Shown here: positions 24,847 through 33,118 of the stretch, piece after piece
How positions within the stretch are numbered: position 1 is the first letter of the stretch
Layout of the letters: every line of letters starts with the position of its first letter
Assembly (NCBI RefSeq): GCF_026626335.1
Contig: NZ_JAPNTZ010000001.1
Span: 868,001 to 932,000 of the forward strand
DNA length: 64,000 nt
Origin: Paractinoplanes pyxinae
Lineage (GTDB): Bacteria; Actinomycetota; Actinomycetes; Mycobacteriales; Micromonosporaceae
Direction: 5' to 3'
Notes under the pieces: generated by a model
Database searches by the model: none
Told to the model about the DNA's origin: nothing
Seen by the model: the letters and a program-made list of their open reading frames with translations, nothing else
Made by a program: the position numbers and the translations under genes

Positions 24847-25361
24847 CGCCGGTCCTGGACGGTGGCGGCGGGCAGGTCGTCGAAGATCAGGCGGAGCCGG
24901 TCGAGCGCGTGCGCGGACTGGCTCTTCACCGTGCCCTCGGAGCAGCCGAGGACCTGGGCCACCTCTTTGACCGGCTGGTCGCACAGGAACCGCAGCACCA
25001 CGACCGCGCGCTGCCGGGGCGGCAGGCTCATCAGGGCTGTGCGCACCACCGACTGCTCCTCGACCTCGCCGGCCGGCGGCGTGCCCGCGGCCCGCTCGGG
25101 CAGCCAGTCGAGCAGCGCGACCTTCCACCAGCCGCGCCGGCGCTCGTCCAGGAAGACCCGGACCAGCATCGTGTTGACGTAGGCGTCGATGTTCTCGACG
25201 TGGCTGATCCGCGGCCAGCGCGAGTACAGCTTGGTCAGCGTCTCCTGCACGATGTCGTCGGCGCCGTGCGAGTCACCGCACAACAGGTAGGCCGCCCGTC
25301 GCAGGCCGCCCACCCGGCCCCGCACGAAGGACAGGTATTCGCTGTCGGTTCTCCTCGGCAT
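24843..25361 (-). CDS. SigE-family RNA polymerase sigma-70 factor
   Basis: An ECF-like sigma factor of 172 residues of the actinobacterial SigE family. Region 2 covers about residues 12-75 (YLLCGDSHGADDIVQETL; then DAYVNTMLVRVFLDERR) and region 4 about 105-160 (SLPPRQRAVVVLRFLCDQPV, with the HTH EVAQVLGCSEGTVKSQSAHAL). It directs RNA polymerase to a small regulon, usually for surface or stress responses. It is translationally coupled to the membrane protein downstream, which may control its activity. ATG start with GGGAGCGG upstream. Confidence 0.9.
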   Translation of the reverse strand: MPRRTDSEYLSFVRGRVGGLRRAAYLLCGDSHGADDIVQETLTKLYSRWPRISHVENIDAYVNTMLVRVFLDERRRGWWKVALLDWLPERAAGTPPAGEVEEQSVVRTALMSLPPRQRAVVVLRFLCDQPVKEVAQVLGCSEGTVKSQSAHALDRLRLIFDDLPAATVQDRR

Positions 25362-25420
25362 CCCCGCTCCCTGTCACCGTCACTGCGTACCCGACGCGGA
25401 ATCGACGGCGATCGGTTGGG

Positions 25421-26074
25421 TCAGGCGGGAAGATTTCTTCGGGCCAGCATGTAGCCGTACGGAGGTTCGGAGCCCTCGGCCGGTGTGCTGCCCTGGAAGA
25501 CCAGCGTGTAGCCGGCCGCGGTGAGCAGGTCTTCCATCTCGCGCGGGGAGAGCCAGTACCGGTCGAAGTCGATGCCCAGTTCGGCCACCCGGCCGCCGGG
25601 GAGGTTGCGACGCCGGGTGCCGTCGCCGTGCTTGAAGGCCGCGATCAGGTAGCCGCCCGGCCGGACGACCCGGGCCAGCTCGGTGAAGGCGGGCGTGCGG
25701 GCGTCCGGGGCCAGGAAGATCAGCGAGTACCAGCACACCACCCCGGCCAGCGAGGCGTCGGCGAAGGGCAGCGCGCGCACGTCGGCCACCTCGTAGGCGA
25801 AGCCCGGGTTGTCCCGCCGCGCCACCTCGACCATCTTCGGCGAGAGGTCGACCCCGCGCGGGGACAGGCCCCGGCTCGCCAGGTAGGGCAGGAGCCGGCC
25901 GGTGCCGCAGCCGACGTCCGCCACCTCGGGCCCCACGGCCGCGGTCACCTCGGCGAACAGGTCGAGCATGGCGCGCTCGACCGGCATGCTTTCGAGCAGC
26001 CCGGTCAGGTTCTTCGCGTACCACTCGGAAAGCACGTCGTGCGCGTCCCGCAGTTCCTCGGTGCCGGCATCCAT
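25421..26074 (-). CDS. Class I SAM-dependent methyltransferase
   Basis: Methyltransferase of 217 residues with the Rossmann-type motif I VADVGCGTGRLLPYL near residues 48-62, the acidic residue after beta-2 (GVDLSPKMVEVAR) and a post-motif stretch CWYSLIFLAPD near 112-122. The acceptor substrate cannot be deduced. It lies nine bases after azlD on the same strand and may be co-transcribed with the exporter, without an evident functional link. Confidence 0.85.
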   Translation of the reverse strand: MDAGTEELRDAHDVLSEWYAKNLTGLLESMPVERAMLDLFAEVTAAVGPEVADVGCGTGRLLPYLASRGLSPRGVDLSPKMVEVARRDNPGFAYEVADVRALPFADASLAGVVCWYSLIFLAPDARTPAFTELARVVRPGGYLIAAFKHGDGTRRRNLPGGRVAELGIDFDRYWLSPREMEDLLTAAGYTLVFQGSTPAEGSEPPYGYMLARRNLPA

Positions 26075-26083
26075 TGGCGCAAT

Positions 26084-26416
26084 CTACGGGGTGCCCGCCG
26101 CGAACGCGACGGCGATCAGCCCCGTCACGAACACAGTGGCCAGTCCGGCGCCCATCGCGAGCAGGATCGAGCGGCCGCGCCGGGCGATCAGCCCGGTCAC
26201 GACCATCCCGGCCAGCAGCGCCACGAAATCGCCGAGGCCGCCGGTCGCCACGCCGCGCAGGGTCGCGCCGAGCAGGGCCGCGATGGCCACCGGGAACACC
26301 AGATCGGTGATCCGGGTCGTCCAGGCGGGCAGCTTGAGATGGCGCCCGGCGACCAGGAACGACAGCCGCAGGGCGAGCGTGCCGGCCGCCGCGGCCAGGA
26401 TGACCAGCCACATCAT
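26084..26416 (-). CDS. azlD: AzlD-family branched-chain amino acid exporter small subunit
   Basis: A 110-residue membrane protein with four hydrophobic segments. The N-terminal ALRLSFLVAG and the central FPVAIAALLGATL are typical of AzlD. With AzlC it forms an exporter of branched-chain amino acids or their analogues (the BrnFE/AzlCD type). The start overlaps the azlC stop by four bases. Two adjacent ATGs are possible, the first being used here. Confidence 0.85.
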   Translation of the reverse strand: MMWLVILAAAAGTLALRLSFLVAGRHLKLPAWTTRITDLVFPVAIAALLGATLRGVATGGLGDFVALLAGMVVTGLIARRGRSILLAMGAGLATVFVTGLIAVAFAAGTP

Positions 26417-27108
26417 GACGAGACCTTCTTTCCCGTACGGATGACGGACCCGGCCGCCACCCCGGCGATCATGGCGACGGCCAGCCCGGCGCTGCCCGGC
26501 AAGGTGGCCAGCGCCGCCCCGCCGACCGCGGCGGTCCCGGCCGCGGTCAGGCTCCGCCGGTCCTTGACGGCGCCCGTCAGCAGCGCGACGAAGCACAACG
26601 GGGCGGCCGCCGACAACACCTTCAGATCCGGCACCACGGACGGCATGAGCACCCCGGCCCCGGTGACGAGCTGCCACCAAATCCACAGCACAACCGCCCC
26701 GCCGAGGTAATAGGCGGGCTCTCGCCGTTTCTCCTGAGCCAGCACGTAGGACGGGTCGATCAGCAGGTAGCCGGCCAGCACGCGCCAGCCGAGCGGCCGG
26801 TCCCGCCACAGCGGAGCCATGGCCGCGCTGTAGAACAGCAGCCGCGCGTTGATGACGAGCGCGACGACGATGGCCGTGAGCCCGGCGCCGCCCACGTACG
26901 CGCTTACGAGGGCGAGCTGAGCCGAGCCGGAGTAGATCAGCGACGAAGTGGCCCAGGCGGCGAGGCGGCCGGTCGGCATCTGCCCGAGAGCCAGGCCCAG
27001 GGTGAGGCCCTGCGGAGTCACCGCCAGCATCAGCGGCACCATCGCCTGGGCGCCCGCGCGCCACGCCGGGGTCTCCGGGACGGGCGGTGAGATCAGTGTG
27101 GTGGTCAT
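26413..27108 (-). CDS. azlC: AzlC-family branched-chain amino acid exporter large subunit
   Basis: A 231-residue membrane protein with seven or so hydrophobic segments. The AzlC marks are TPQGLTLGLALGQM near residues 31-44, SGSAQLALVSAYVGGAG near 60-76 and ALVINARLLFYSAAMAP near 83-99. It pairs with the coupled AzlD protein to export branched-chain amino acids. It starts 88 bases from the divergent HTH-hydrolase fusion gene, which could in principle regulate it; no operator is obvious. Confidence 0.88.
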   Translation of the reverse strand: MTTTLISPPVPETPAWRAGAQAMVPLMLAVTPQGLTLGLALGQMPTGRLAAWATSSLIYSGSAQLALVSAYVGGAGLTAIVVALVINARLLFYSAAMAPLWRDRPLGWRVLAGYLLIDPSYVLAQEKRREPAYYLGGAVVLWIWWQLVTGAGVLMPSVVPDLKVLSAAAPLCFVALLTGAVKDRRSLTAAGTAAVGGAALATLPGSAGLAVAMIAGVAAGSVIRTGKKVSS

Positions 27109-27195
27109 GCCGAGGACTCTTCCGGGGCGGGCCGGCTCAACCTTGGCGACGATGTGGCGATTACCTGGAGAAGCTCGCGGGGTTATGGTCCGGGC

Positions 27196-28707
27196 GTGAC
27201 CTTCGTCTTCGAGGATCTGGAGCTCGATCTCGGCACCGTCGAGCTGCGCCGGGCCGGCGTGCGCGTGCCGATGGAGCCGCAGACCTTCGAGGTGCTCGGC
27301 TATCTGGTGACCCACCGGGAGAGGGTGGTGTCCAAGGAGGAGCTGATGGACGCCGTCTGGGGCGGGCGGTTCGTCAGCGAGTCGGCCGTGACCAGCCGGA
27401 TCAAGCAGGCGCGGCAGGCGGTCGGGGACAACGGGCAGGCGCAGCGGCTGATCCGGACCGTGCACGGCAAGGGCTATCGCTTCGTGGGTACGGTCGCGGC
27501 GGCCGCGCCTGTGTCGGTGCGGCACGATCCGGTGCGGTACGCGGTCAGCGACGGGCTGCACCTGGCCTATCAGGTGACCGGGGGCGGCGAGCGGGACATC
27601 GTGCTGGTGCCCGGCTTCGTCTCGCACCTCGAGCTGGACTGGGCCGAGCCCCGGCACGCCGCCTTCCTCGATCGGCTGGGCTCGATGGGGCGGCTCATCA
27701 GGTTCGACAAGCGGGGCACCGGCCTGTCCGACCGGCCCAGCGGCGTGCCGGACCTGGAGACCCGCATGCACGACGTGCTCGCCGTCATGGACGCGGCCGG
27801 GTCACGCCGGGCCGTGCTGTTCGGGTATTCCGAGGGCGGGCCGATGGCGGCTCTGCTGGCGGCCATGCACCCGGATCGGGTCGAGGCGCTGATCCTGTAC
27901 GGCTCGTACGCCAAGCGGGAGCGGTCGGCCGACTATCCGTGGGCGCCGACCCGGGCCGAGCGCGAGGCCTACGTGGACCGGCTCGCGGGGGAGTGGAGCT
28001 GGGAGGCCGACATGCGGGTCATGGCGCCCTCGGCCGACGAGGCGATGGCGCGCTGGTGGGGGCAGCGGGCGCGGGCCTCGGCCACCCCGTCCACGGTGCG
28101 GGCCCTGATCGCCATGAACACGCTGGTCGACGTGCGGGACGCGCTCGGCTCGATCCGGGTGCCCACGCTGGTGCTGCACCGCCGGGGCGACCAGGACAGC
28201 CGGGTCGAGGAGGGCCGCTACCTGGCCCGCAACATTCCGGGGGCGGCCTTCGCCGAGCTGCCGGGCACGGACCACTTCGTGGCGGTCGACTCGGACCAGA
28301 TCCTGGACCAGGTCGCGGAGTTCCTGGCCGGGGCGCGGGCGGCGGAATTGCCCCCGCTGGCGCTGGGCGCGGTTCTGGCCGTACGCGGGCCGGCGCCGGA
28401 GCTGTCGGCGGTGCGCACGGCTCGCACCCCCGGGGGCACGACGATCGCCGTCTACGACGGGCCGGCCACCGCCATCCGGGACGTGCTCGGCGTCCGGCGG
28501 CGGGAAGGTGTGCGCTTCGGACTGCACATCGCGGAATTAGCTCGTACGGGGAACGTGGTTGACGGCCCCGGAGTGCGGGTGGCGGAGGCGCTGGCCGAGC
28601 GGGCCGAACCGGGCGAACTGCTCGTCTCGGCGACCGTGCGCGATCTGGTGGCCGCCTCCGGAATCACGCTGGAGCGGGCCGGCGACGACGCCTACCGGCC
28701 CGGTTGA
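27196..28707 (+). CDS. Winged-helix DNA-binding domain fused to alpha/beta hydrolase and cyclase-like tail
   Basis: A 503-residue three-domain protein. Residues 1-95 are an OmpR-type winged helix (SKEELMDAVWGGRFVSESAV, then IRTVHGKGYRFVGTV). Residues about 105-385 are an alpha/beta hydrolase: nucleophile Ser212 in GYSEGG, an Asp in HRRGDQDS and His in GTDHFVAVD. Residues about 400-503 resemble the end of class III adenylate cyclases (GVRFGLHIAEL, then GPGVRVAEALAERAEPGEL) but lack the early metal-binding half. It probably binds a small ligand in the hydrolase pocket and regulates transcription. The GTG start at 27196 puts the winged helix at the terminus. Confidence 0.82.
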   Translation: MTFVFEDLELDLGTVELRRAGVRVPMEPQTFEVLGYLVTHRERVVSKEELMDAVWGGRFVSESAVTSRIKQARQAVGDNGQAQRLIRTVHGKGYRFVGTVAAAAPVSVRHDPVRYAVSDGLHLAYQVTGGGERDIVLVPGFVSHLELDWAEPRHAAFLDRLGSMGRLIRFDKRGTGLSDRPSGVPDLETRMHDVLAVMDAAGSRRAVLFGYSEGGPMAALLAAMHPDRVEALILYGSYAKRERSADYPWAPTRAEREAYVDRLAGEWSWEADMRVMAPSADEAMARWWGQRARASATPSTVRALIAMNTLVDVRDALGSIRVPTLVLHRRGDQDSRVEEGRYLARNIPGAAFAELPGTDHFVAVDSDQILDQVAEFLAGARAAELPPLALGAVLAVRGPAPELSAVRTARTPGGTTIAVYDGPATAIRDVLGVRRREGVRFGLHIAELARTGNVVDGPGVRVAEALAERAEPGELLVSATVRDLVAASGITLERAGDDAYRPG

Positions 28708-28763
28708 GCGGAGTCGCCGTCCTTGGATTCGACCTGGGTGGTGGCGGGGTGACCTGGCGATAA

Positions 28764-30350
28764 TCACGTGGCGACGTAGCGGTTCTTGCCCGCGTTCTTC
28801 GCGGCGTACATGGCGGCGTCGGCCTGACCGACCAGGTCGTCGGCCGTGCTGTCGCGGTCGCTGACGGCGATGCCGATGCTGGCCGAGACCCGCGCCTCTT
28901 CGCCGTTGACGTCGATGGGAGCGCGGACCCCGGCGATGACGCGTTCGGCGGCCGAACGGGCGTCGGCCGGACTCTCGATGTCCTCCAGGATCACGGCGAA
29001 CTCGTCGCCGCCGAACCGGGCCACCGTGTCGGCCGCGCGCAGCGAGGTGCGCAGCCGGTCGCCGACCGTGCGCAGCACCAGGTCGCCCGCGTTGTGGCCG
29101 AGCCGGTCGTTGACCTCCTTGAAGCCGTCGAGGTCGATGAACAGCACCGCGAGCCGCCCGCCGGTGCGGCCGCGGGTGGCCACGGCGTGGGTCAGCCGGT
29201 CGTAGAACAGCAGGCGGTTGGCCAGGCCGGTGAGCGGGTCGTGGAACGCCAGATGGTGCAGTTCCTGCTCGCGCTCGCGCAACCGGGCCTCGACGTCCTC
29301 GCGGCGGGCGATGTCCTTGCGCAGGGCCGTGGTGGCCTGGTCGACCTGGAGCAGGGCGCGGTTGCGGCTGCCGGTGAGCACGGCGGTCATCAGGCACAGC
29401 AGCACGGTCAGGGCGGCCCCGGCGGCCAGGGTGAAGCGGCTCATCCCGCGGTCGGTGGCGTTGATCAGGCGGGTCGTGGGCCACAGGGTGAGCTCCCAGT
29501 GGCGCTGGCCCACGGTGAGCGCGCGCTGCCGCACCAGCGACTCGTCGGCCACCCGGCGGCCCGGGGCGGCCGTGGCCAGCACGGCGTGGGCCCCGGTGCC
29601 CTCGGCCAGGCTGGTCTGCACGGCGCCCTGTCCCCGGTCGTGCAGCGTCCGAGCCACGAAGTCCTGGCCGCGGACGGGCATCACGATCCAGCCCCGGAAC
29701 ACGTCGGGGGCCGACGAGCCGAGCCCGGAGTAGACCGGCGCGACGAACGAGATGGAGGTCTGGCGGGCGCCGGGGGCGAGATTGTCGTCGCGGATCAGGT
29801 AGTAGGCCGGGCTGATCGCGGTGCGGCCGCTGGCCTGTGCGGTGCGCAGAGCCTCGCCGGCCTGGGGGCGCTGGGCCAGGTCGACGCCGACGATGTTGGT
29901 GACGCTGTCGAACGTGCGCTCGAAGACCACGAAGTCGTGCGTCGAGGTGCCCGTGGCCGGCAGCAACTTGAGCTCGGAGGCGCCCCGGGCGCGCCAGAAG
30001 CGCTGCAGGGCGGGCACCTCGGGCCCGGTGGCGGCCACCACGAAGCTGATGCCGGCCGCCCCGGGCAGCCGGGCGCCGTCGAGCGTGGCGGTCATCCGGA
30101 CGAAGTCGTCGCCGCGCAGGTCGGACTGGGCGCCCACGGCCGCCGCGAGGTCGCTGACGGTCTCGGTGTAGCGGGCGGCCCGATCGCCGACCGCGGCCGA
30201 CAGCTCGGCCGCGTACCGGTCCATGACCTGCCCGGCGTACCGGTCCTCGCCGTCGTCGACGATGTCGTACGCGGCCACCGTCACCGCGCCGCCGGTGATC
30301 AGGACGGCGACCACCAGCAGCAGGCCGGCCCAGCCGCGTCCCCTCCGCAC
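28764..30350 (-). CDS. CHASE-domain diguanylate cyclase
   Basis: Membrane-bound GGDEF protein of 528 residues. An N-terminal helix (about 8-28) and a second near 300-325 flank an extracellular CHASE sensor domain (about 55-250; FERTFDSVTNIVG, then YYLIRDDNLAPGARQ). A short coiled coil leads to the GGDEF domain with intact GGDEF at 447-451 and an RxxD inhibitory site at 438-441 (RAAD). It should make cyclic di-GMP from GTP and be product-inhibited. No EAL domain is present. GTG start. It is 27 bases after the DUF418 gene on the same strand. Confidence 0.9.
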   Translation of the reverse strand: MRRGRGWAGLLLVVAVLITGGAVTVAAYDIVDDGEDRYAGQVMDRYAAELSAAVGDRAARYTETVSDLAAAVGAQSDLRGDDFVRMTATLDGARLPGAAGISFVVAATGPEVPALQRFWRARGASELKLLPATGTSTHDFVVFERTFDSVTNIVGVDLAQRPQAGEALRTAQASGRTAISPAYYLIRDDNLAPGARQTSISFVAPVYSGLGSSAPDVFRGWIVMPVRGQDFVARTLHDRGQGAVQTSLAEGTGAHAVLATAAPGRRVADESLVRQRALTVGQRHWELTLWPTTRLINATDRGMSRFTLAAGAALTVLLCLMTAVLTGSRNRALLQVDQATTALRKDIARREDVEARLREREQELHHLAFHDPLTGLANRLLFYDRLTHAVATRGRTGGRLAVLFIDLDGFKEVNDRLGHNAGDLVLRTVGDRLRTSLRAADTVARFGGDEFAVILEDIESPADARSAAERVIAGVRAPIDVNGEEARVSASIGIAVSDRDSTADDLVGQADAAMYAAKNAGKNRYVAT

Positions 30351-30377
30351 ATAAGGCTGATCGGCACGAGCGTCCCG

Positions 30378-31340
30378 TCACTGAACCGCCCGGATCGGCA
30401 CGGGCCGCCACCAGGTCAGGGCCCGCCACAGCCACTCGAGCGGCCCGTAGCGGAAGTGCCGCAGCCAGACGATGCTGAGCGCCGCCTGGATCACCCCGAT
30501 CGCGAGGCCGGTCCACACGATCGGGGCAAAGCCCGACGCGTGGCCCAGGTCGAACAGGCGGTCGGCGAGCAGGATCAGCACCGACGCGAGCACGTAGTTG
30601 GTGAGGGCCATGCGCCCCATCGGGCCGAGCACCGCGTCGAGCGGGCGGCGGAGGCCCGTACGCATAAGCAAGAGAAACCCCACGGTGATCAGGAACGCGC
30701 AGACGGTGCCGGCCGGGAGGATCCGGTAGTTGGCAGGGTGGCCGACCCCCGCCTGCCACTGCAGCCACAGCATCACCGCGGTCACCGGCACCGCGCCGGC
30801 GAAGGCGATCCCCAGCTGCCGGGTCCGCTGGTCGAGGGTGTCGGGGATGCCGTACTGCGCGGTGGCCAGGCCCAGCAGGAACAGGCCGGGGATGATGAAC
30901 AGCCCGTTGAACGTCAGGCTGGCGGCCAGGGTCAGCACGACGCCGAGCCCGAGCACCCAGCGCCGCGAGAGATAGGACGCGGGCAGCAGCACCACGATGC
31001 CGAACGCCGCGTAGAACTTCAGCACCTCGCCCGGCTGCAGCAGCGTGTGCAGGGCCGAGAAGACGCCGAGCCACAGCAGCCGGCGCAGCAGCACCAGCCG
31101 CGGCCGATCGGTGCGGTTGCCCGCGGTGCGCAGGAACAGCGCGAAGCTGATGCCGAACAGGAACGAGAAGATGGGGAACGGCCGCTGGATGAACAGCGCC
31201 TCCCACACGTACGCCCCGGGGTGGTCGGCCGCGGGGCCCTCGGGCCGGGGGAAACCGGTCATCTGGACGATGTTGAACTCGACGATGCCGGCCAGCGCGA
31301 GGCCGCGGAGGGCGTCGAGTTCATGAATGCGACGAGCCAT
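30378..31340 (-). CDS. DUF418-family membrane protein
   Basis: An integral membrane protein of 320 residues with about eight hydrophobic segments. The N-terminal motif RIHELDALRGLALAGIV and the C-terminal DUF418 region (FRYGPLEWLWRALTWW near residues 292-307) mark the YeiB/DUF418 family, related to acyltransferase-like heparan N-acetyltransferase folds. Its function is unknown. It is the upstream neighbour of the diguanylate cyclase gene and divergent from a histidine kinase. Confidence 0.85.
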   Translation of the reverse strand: MARRIHELDALRGLALAGIVEFNIVQMTGFPRPEGPAADHPGAYVWEALFIQRPFPIFSFLFGISFALFLRTAGNRTDRPRLVLLRRLLWLGVFSALHTLLQPGEVLKFYAAFGIVVLLPASYLSRRWVLGLGVVLTLAASLTFNGLFIIPGLFLLGLATAQYGIPDTLDQRTRQLGIAFAGAVPVTAVMLWLQWQAGVGHPANYRILPAGTVCAFLITVGFLLLMRTGLRRPLDAVLGPMGRMALTNYVLASVLILLADRLFDLGHASGFAPIVWTGLAIGVIQAALSIVWLRHFRYGPLEWLWRALTWWRPVPIRAVQ

Positions 31341-31421
31341 GCATCAAGGGTTCCGAGTGCTGCCTGCCCGCCGATAGCGCCGCGAGTCGTGACCGGAACC
31401 TACTTTCGTATGCTCCAGGGC

Positions 31422-32483
31422 ATGCGGCGGCGCCGGGTCCTCGACAGCGCGATCGACGTGGCGCTCGCGCTGACCGCCGCGGTGGCCGGCGTCGTGCTCG
31501 AACTGCGCGATCCCGGCTGGTTCCCGGTCGCCGCGCAGATCGCCGGGGCCGGTTCCCTTCTCGTACGCCGCCGGTGGCCCTACGTGACGGCCGGGGTCCT
31601 GGTCGTCCTCAACGTGTTCGTGCCGGTGTGGGCGACCGTGCTGGCGCCGTACGCGCTGGTGGCCTTCACCGGCGAGCGGGCCCGCTGGCGTCCGTGGGCG
31701 GCCACCGGCCTGCTCGTCGTGACGTTCCTGATCGGGGCGCGGGCGTGGCAGATCGCCGACCCGTTCTCGGCGCCGCTCGTTCTCCTGTGCTCGGCGCTGC
31801 TGGGTCTCTACGCCCGGGCCCGGGCCTCGCTGGCCGCCGAGGCGACCCGGCGGGCGACCGAGCAGGCGCGGGCCGACGAGCGGGTGCGGCTGGCCGGCGA
31901 GATGCACGACGTGGTCACCCACCGGCTCAACCTGATGGTGCTGCAGGCGGGCGCCATGCGGATGACCGCGCCCGACGACACGACCCGCGAGGCCGCCGAC
32001 GAGCTGCGGACGGCCGGGGTGCAGGCACTGGCCGAGCTGCGCGACCTGGTCGGGGTGCTGCGCGACGGCGCCGATCCGGCCCGGGCCGAGGGCGGGGACG
32101 TGGCGGAACTGGTCGAACAGTCGCGGGCGGTCGGCCTGCCGGTGCGGCTGACCATCACGGGCGACGAAAGCACGCCGTCCCCCGCGGTACAGCGCACGGT
32201 CGTCCGGGTAGTGCAGGAGGCACTGACAAACGTCCACAAGCATGCGCCGGGCGCCGCGACCGAGGTGACGCTGGCCTACGCCGACGAGGGGATCAGCGTG
32301 GAAGTCGTCAACGAGCGCTCCGGCCGGAGCCCGCGCGAGCTGCCGTCGGGCGGGGCCGGCCTCACCGGGCTGCGGTACCGGGTCGAGATGGTCGGCGGAT
32401 CGTTCGCCGCGGGCCCGGCCGCCGGGGGCGGGTTCCGGGTGAGCGTGCGGCTTCCCGCGTACGTTCCGACGGCGCAGCCGTGA
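31422..32483 (+). CDS. NarL-type sensor histidine kinase
   Basis: Membrane histidine kinase of 353 residues. Four to five hydrophobic segments fill residues about 8-125 with no sizeable extracellular domain, so it probably senses a membrane or envelope signal. The HisKA_3 box contains phospho-acceptor His162 in GEMHDVVTHRL. The ATPase domain has the N box VQEALTNVHKH near residue 265 and the terminal G box GAGLTGLRYRVEMVGG near 325. ATG at 31422 is preferred; an in-frame ATG 12 bases upstream is possible. The stop overlaps the response-regulator start (GTGA), forming a two-component pair. Confidence 0.88.
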   Translation: MRRRRVLDSAIDVALALTAAVAGVVLELRDPGWFPVAAQIAGAGSLLVRRRWPYVTAGVLVVLNVFVPVWATVLAPYALVAFTGERARWRPWAATGLLVVTFLIGARAWQIADPFSAPLVLLCSALLGLYARARASLAAEATRRATEQARADERVRLAGEMHDVVTHRLNLMVLQAGAMRMTAPDDTTREAADELRTAGVQALAELRDLVGVLRDGADPARAEGGDVAELVEQSRAVGLPVRLTITGDESTPSPAVQRTVVRVVQEALTNVHKHAPGAATEVTLAYADEGISVEVVNERSGRSPRELPSGGAGLTGLRYRVEMVGGSFAAGPAAGGGFRVSVRLPAYVPTAQP

Positions 32484-33115
32484 TCCGGGTGCTCCTGGTC
32501 GACGACGAGCGGATGGTCTGCGCCCACCTGCGCACCATCCTCGGCACGGCGGCCGACATCGAGGTGGTCGGCGAGGCGTACGACGGCGCCGAGGCGGTCG
32601 AGGCGGTGGTGCGGCTGCGCCCCGACCTGGTGCTGATCGACGTCCGGATGCCCGGCGTCGACGGCCTCACGGCGATCGAGCGGATCGCCGGCTTCCCCGA
32701 CCCGCCGCGGCTGGTCGTGCTGACAACGTTCGACCACGACGAGTACGTGCTGCGGGCGTTGCAGGCCGGTGCGGCCGGCTTCCTGGTGAAGTCGACCGAC
32801 CCGGAGGACCTGGTCGATTTGGTGCGGGCCGCGGCCGGCGGCGGGACCGTGCTGTCCCCGGTGGCCGCGCAACGCCTGCTGGGCGCGGCCGGCGAGCGGC
32901 AGCGGGTGCGCGAGCGCCTGGGCCGGCTGAGCGAGCGCGAGACCGAGGTGCTGGCCGGCCTGGGCGCGGGCGACTCGAACCTGCGCATCGCCCGCCGCCT
33001 GAGCCTGTCTGAGGCGACGGTCAAGGGTTACGTCTCCCGGCTGCTGGTCAAGCTCGACTGCGACAACCGCACCCAGGCCGGCCTGCTGGCCCAGCAAGCC
33101 GGCCTGCGGCCGTAG
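32480..33115 (+). CDS. NarL/LuxR-family response regulator
   Basis: Response regulator of 211 residues. The receiver has the acidic pair Asp8-Asp9, phospho-acceptor Asp54 in LIDVRMPG and Lys in FLVKST near 104. The C-terminal LuxR-type HTH (about 148-205) includes LSERETEVLAGLGAGDSNLRIA, split at residue 160 by the scaffold turn. GTG start overlapping the kinase stop. It is the partner of the upstream kinase. Target genes are unknown; neighbours are the DUF418 gene and the LuxR ATPase regulator. Confidence 0.9.
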   Translation: MIRVLLVDDERMVCAHLRTILGTAADIEVVGEAYDGAEAVEAVVRLRPDLVLIDVRMPGVDGLTAIERIAGFPDPPRLVVLTTFDHDEYVLRALQAGAAGFLVKSTDPEDLVDLVRAAAGGGTVLSPVAAQRLLGAAGERQRVRERLGRLSERETEVLAGLGAGDSNLRIARRLSLSEATVKGYVSRLLVKLDCDNRTQAGLLAQQAGLRP

Positions 33116-33118
33116 CCA

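Noticed and set aside
29094-32483. A plus-strand open frame of more than 1100 codons through the GGDEF and DUF418 genes
   Set aside because: Only the last 353 codons (from 31422) show protein motifs. The rest is antisense to two genes with clear domains and is a GC-rich artefact.
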